A stretch of DNA of 64,000 bases from Chloroflexi bacterium GWB2_49_20. Its GTDB lineage: Bacteria; Chloroflexota; Anaerolineae; Anaerolineales; Villigracilaceae. The stretch lies in assembly GCA_001796335.1 (NCBI GenBank), contig MGMF01000017.1, forward strand, positions 62,001 through 126,000, in the 5' to 3' direction. Of this stretch, positions 61,470-64,000 are shown piece after piece; the stretch's first letter is position 1, and each line of letters begins with the position of its first letter. Position numbers and translations under genes: made by a program. The notes beneath the pieces were generated by a model, which searched no databases, was not told the origin of the DNA, and saw only the letters and a list, made by a program, of their open reading frames with translations.

Positions 61470-63359
61470 TCATTCGACAGGGATTTCTTTATAAATCTTG
61501 TTTACATCAATTCCCTGTTTCTTGCGGTAGCTGCTGAATCCGAAATATATGGCCGCTGCAACCAGGTAATTGATCAGCATGAAGAACATCGAACTGACGT
61601 TTGACCAGCCGATGGCATATAACGGATAGCCATCTACCGTGGTGGGATCCCAGAACCAGACCACCAACAACCAATCCAAAAATCCCATGAAGATCAAACC
61701 AGCCAGGGTAACCAGCGGCATTTTTGCTCCGCCAAATACATTTTTGCCGACGTAGTAGAGAACCCATATCAAGATACCGGCATTAAAGATAGTCAGTGCA
61801 CCTAGAAGGAGAACAACCAGCCATGTCATCCAGCCTGGCTGGGTTGTCCCAATGCCACTAATGATGTTCCAGGCATAGGTGAAGGAGATCTTGATCAGAT
61901 ACATGGCAAAAACAGCATAAAGCAGAGTGACCAACCAGCCCAACCAGGAAGGAACCGTAAACTTGGCTACAGGCGAGCCGTCGAAAATTTCCTTGGTTTT
62001 CCATGGCATGATCGTACCGGCGATCGTCGAACCTAGGAAGGTGATGGCGATCACAACCGTGGCATCCAGAGCCAGGGTTTGGAAGCTGAAGATCTTAAAG
62101 GCATACAGGTACGAAATGATGGCCGAAGGGATGACCATCAACAGCAGGGCATTGACCGGTACGCGCGTTTTCTCATCAATTTTCGAAACCCATTCCGGGA
62201 GCATGCGATCAAGAGCTGCTGCAAAGATGACACGTGTTGAGCTGAGGAAGACCGTTCCAGACCAACCGAACCACCACAGGCTCATCAGTAGGATGACTAG
62301 GAACTGAATGAAACGGCTTTTCACCAGGAATGCCGCAAACAAGGCAGGATAGGGCCAGAAAGGCAGGGGTGGGGCTTCAGTAGTGTAACCCCAGACGTAG
62401 TTCCAGAATGCGCCATTGGCATTATTGTAGAAATCCCAGCCAAGCGTCTTGGCGATCAGGGCAAAAAAGATCAATGCCCCAACTGTTGTGACGATGATGG
62501 CGGCTGCCATACCCCAGAAGTTGCGTTTGTAGTCACCGGCACCACGCACCTCACCGTACAGGGTGGAACCCCAGTTTGGCCAGAGGTTGAAGAAAACCAT
62601 CATTGGTATGAGTGCCATGCTGGCGATGATGCCGGCTCCACTGAAATCACCCAGGGGAGCGGTGACAGTTCCGGCAGCCTGACCAGCGGCGATTGTGGCA
62701 GCGTACAGGTCGGTTCCGGAAGCAGATCCAAACATTTGGGGTGCCATGCTGTTCAGATTGGCGACAAAAGTGGTGTTGTTGCCGAACAGGAGCAGGACGA
62801 ACACCAGTACCAGTCCGACGGTACCACCCCAGAAGCAGAACTTCTGGACACGTGCATACCACTTCATACCGGCAGCGATGTAAACGAAAACGATGGCACA
62901 AACCAGCAACATACCTACCAGCATGCCAACGTTCGTGGTAGTGAACCATAAAGCGGCTGTCTGCAGTCCCAGGATGCCCAGCAGGGGGGTGAATACTTCA
63001 TATACGAGCATTTGTCCGTATAAGGGAACCCACAACCAGAGGATGAACCACCAACCGGTGATGGAGAGCAGGAATCCGATGGCGCGGCCAAGGATCCGGC
63101 TTTGCCAGACATAGTCTCCACCCGCACGTGGCATGGCTGAGATCAAGCTGGCATAAACGATCACCTCAAATATTGTAAAGATGGCTCCAATTACAACTGC
63201 TGTGGCCAGGTTTCCTTCGAAGTAATAGCAGTAGGAGAAAATGAACAAACCCAGGGTAATGAGGTTGATGGAAAAAGTGGCGTAAATGAAGGCATCAAAT
63301 ACAGACCATGCCCTCACCAATCCACTTGCTTTGCGGACAAAAAGGGAAACATCACTCAT
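61470..63359 (-). CDS. APC-superfamily amino acid permease
   Basis: 629 residues from the ATG at 63359 with AAAAGGAG upstream. About 14 hydrophobic segments with a large central loop. AMPRAGGDYVWQSRILGRAIGFL carries the APC helix-1/3 signature with the (R/K)AGG(D/S)Y motif, and LSSTRVIFAAALDRMLPEWVSKID is the conserved cytoplasmic loop after TM8. A 2-oxo acid or amino acid substrate is likely, coupled to a cation. The length (629 vs ~450) comes from extra C-terminal helices. It has its own leader hairpin and terminator. Confidence 0.88.
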   Translation of the reverse strand: MSDVSLFVRKASGLVRAWSVFDAFIYATFSINLITLGLFIFSYCYYFEGNLATAVVIGAIFTIFEVIVYASLISAMPRAGGDYVWQSRILGRAIGFLLSITGWWFILWLWVPLYGQMLVYEVFTPLLGILGLQTAALWFTTTNVGMLVGMLLVCAIVFVYIAAGMKWYARVQKFCFWGGTVGLVLVFVLLLFGNNTTFVANLNSMAPQMFGSASGTDLYAATIAAGQAAGTVTAPLGDFSGAGIIASMALIPMMVFFNLWPNWGSTLYGEVRGAGDYKRNFWGMAAAIIVTTVGALIFFALIAKTLGWDFYNNANGAFWNYVWGYTTEAPPLPFWPYPALFAAFLVKSRFIQFLVILLMSLWWFGWSGTVFLSSTRVIFAAALDRMLPEWVSKIDEKTRVPVNALLLMVIPSAIISYLYAFKIFSFQTLALDATVVIAITFLGSTIAGTIMPWKTKEIFDGSPVAKFTVPSWLGWLVTLLYAVFAMYLIKISFTYAWNIISGIGTTQPGWMTWLVVLLLGALTIFNAGILIWVLYYVGKNVFGGAKMPLVTLAGLIFMGFLDWLLVVWFWDPTTVDGYPLYAIGWSNVSSMFFMLINYLVAAAIYFGFSSYRKKQGIDVNKIYKEIPVE

Positions 63360-63382
63360 GAGAAAACTCCTTTTGGTTTCTA

Positions 63383-63419
63383 GTTTTGTCTGCCGGGAAT
63401 TAACACAGGTAGACAAAAC
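63383..63419. promoter_or_regulatory. Inverted repeat in the APC permease leader
   Basis: GTTTTGTCT (63383-63391) and AGACAAAAC (63411-63419), 9-bp arms separated by 19 nt, located 24-60 bp upstream of the permease ATG. It could be an operator or an mRNA hairpin. No riboswitch class is recognised. Confidence 0.45.
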
Positions 63420-63511
63420 GATCAATTATTCTTTCTCTTCTGTCTATGGGGACATTTATGTTTTCAATGGGACGATATCTCACCTCCTTTTTATCAGAAC
63501 AAGCTTATGTT

Positions 63512-64000
63512 TTATCCGGTGGTCAGTACGTAATTGCCGACTTTTTTAGGCTTTATTTCAACCACGGCTCCATGGAGCATGCCTTGTTCATACATACTGC
63601 CAGGGTTGATACACAAAGTCTTTTTGTATTTTCGGGTTCCCTTGCCTTCATGGATATGTCCGAACAAACCAAGCAATGGTTCATATTTATCAATAAGATC
63701 CATAACTGCGTGGCTGCCCACCGGCATCAGAGACCGGCCGGCAAAAGCAGGACGCATATCTTTGGTTAATTCGGGGGCATCATCCAACCCGCTGCCATAA
63801 GGAGGCGCGTGCAGGTTGAAAATCGAGTTGGAGGCATCGCGGGCTTTGCTGATGATTGCCTCCAGCCTTTCCCTGAGAGCTTCTTCAGATTCCTCCCGGT
63901 GAGTTGTCCAGGGAGTGGGGTTTGACCAGCCTGAGCTGATCAGTTCATGATAATCATCCAACTGCACCACCCGACCTTCAACATTTTCCACAAATTTGGA
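63512..64000 (-). CDS. Calcineurin-like metallophosphoesterase (5' truncated)
   Basis: The frame is open to the window edge at base 64000 (SKFVENVEGRVVQLDDY...), so the N-terminal metal motifs lie outside. Visible: NLHAPPYGSGLDDA, with the NxH metal segment, and LFGHIHEGKGTRKY, the GHxH motif, then CINPGSMYEQG (NPGS). These are the second half of a YfcE/MPP-type phosphoesterase. Substrate unknown. Its 3' end is ~150 bp from the permease start, in the same direction. Confidence 0.82.
   Translation of the reverse strand, partial: SKFVENVEGRVVQLDDYHELISSGWSNPTPWTTHREESEEALRERLEAIISKARDASNSIFNLHAPPYGSGLDDAPELTKDMRPAFAGRSLMPVGSHAVMDLIDKYEPLLGLFGHIHEGKGTRKYKKTLCINPGSMYEQGMLHGAVVEIKPKKVGNYVLTTG

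Overview
The window is a single bacterial chromosome segment of moderate GC content with densely packed genes, mostly on the minus strand. No phage, plasmid, insertion sequence or CRISPR array is visible. The gene set suggests a member of the Chloroflexota, probably Anaerolineae-like: mevalonate-pathway genes in a bacterium, paired FemAB transferases, a RodZ-like protein with two helix-turn-helix domains, short-Q-loop cytochrome bd, a stand-alone HutH-type lyase and many Thr/Pro-rich linkers. This placement is inference from content and was not tested by search.

Layout. 1-1221: 3' part of a secreted GH25-like/SH3 protein, converging on a D-cysteine desulfhydrase-like gene. 2216-9678 (minus): a tightly coupled cell-surface polysaccharide operon (GT2 glycosyltransferase, polyprenyl-phosphate sugar transferase, NDP-sugar epimerase, membrane-bound 4,6-dehydratase, two FemAB transferases). 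9685-10303: a histidine-kinase remnant and RidA. 10811-11160: tRNA-Phe, tRNA-Gly and tRNA-Cys with promoter and terminator. 11172-16612: small membrane protein, polyprenyl diphosphate synthase, TatD, phosphohexomutase and a MocR regulator divergent from a DUF2917 gene. 17310-19877: cysteine desulfurase and MnmA (tRNA 2-thiolation). 19932-24485: acyltransferase-like protein, cation efflux protein and ABC-F ATPase. 24498-26346: yebC-ruvC-ruvA. 26554-33359: BipA/TypA, DUF302, IMPACT-family protein, hemolysin III and a divergent GH13 enzyme. 33470-38935: cold-shock gene, HutH-like lyase, MurJ and a TPR membrane protein. 38912-46376: RimO, double-HTH RodZ-like protein, L9, thioesterase, atypical response regulator, orphan DNA methyltransferase, L,D-transpeptidase and a SWIM mini-protein. 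46686-50330: UbiA prenyltransferase and cytochrome bd (cydAB). 50443-53384: MFS transporter and split glutamine-dependent NAD synthetase. 53524-61209: one minus-strand run with an ABC importer for a small organic ligand, an alkaline-phosphatase-superfamily hydrolase, mevalonate-pathway genes and a HAD hydrolase. 61470-64000: APC permease and a truncated metallophosphoesterase.

Themes. Envelope building dominates: surface glycan, peptidoglycan bridge transferases, MurJ, RodZ-like protein, L,D-transpeptidase. Isoprenoid supply (mevalonate kinase, decarboxylase) could feed the polyprenyl diphosphate synthase and UbiA enzyme, and so the lipid carrier of the glycan operon.

The observations most worth following are: the HutH-like lyase whose MIO triad reads Ala-Cys-Gly; the transporter-hydrolase-mevalonate gene string with a His-to-Glu change in the hydrolase; a GH13 enzyme lacking the region-IV His; a response regulator without the phosphoacceptor Asp next to a perfect 13-bp-arm palindrome at its promoter; and a family of GC-rich palindromic repeats in at least five intergenic gaps.
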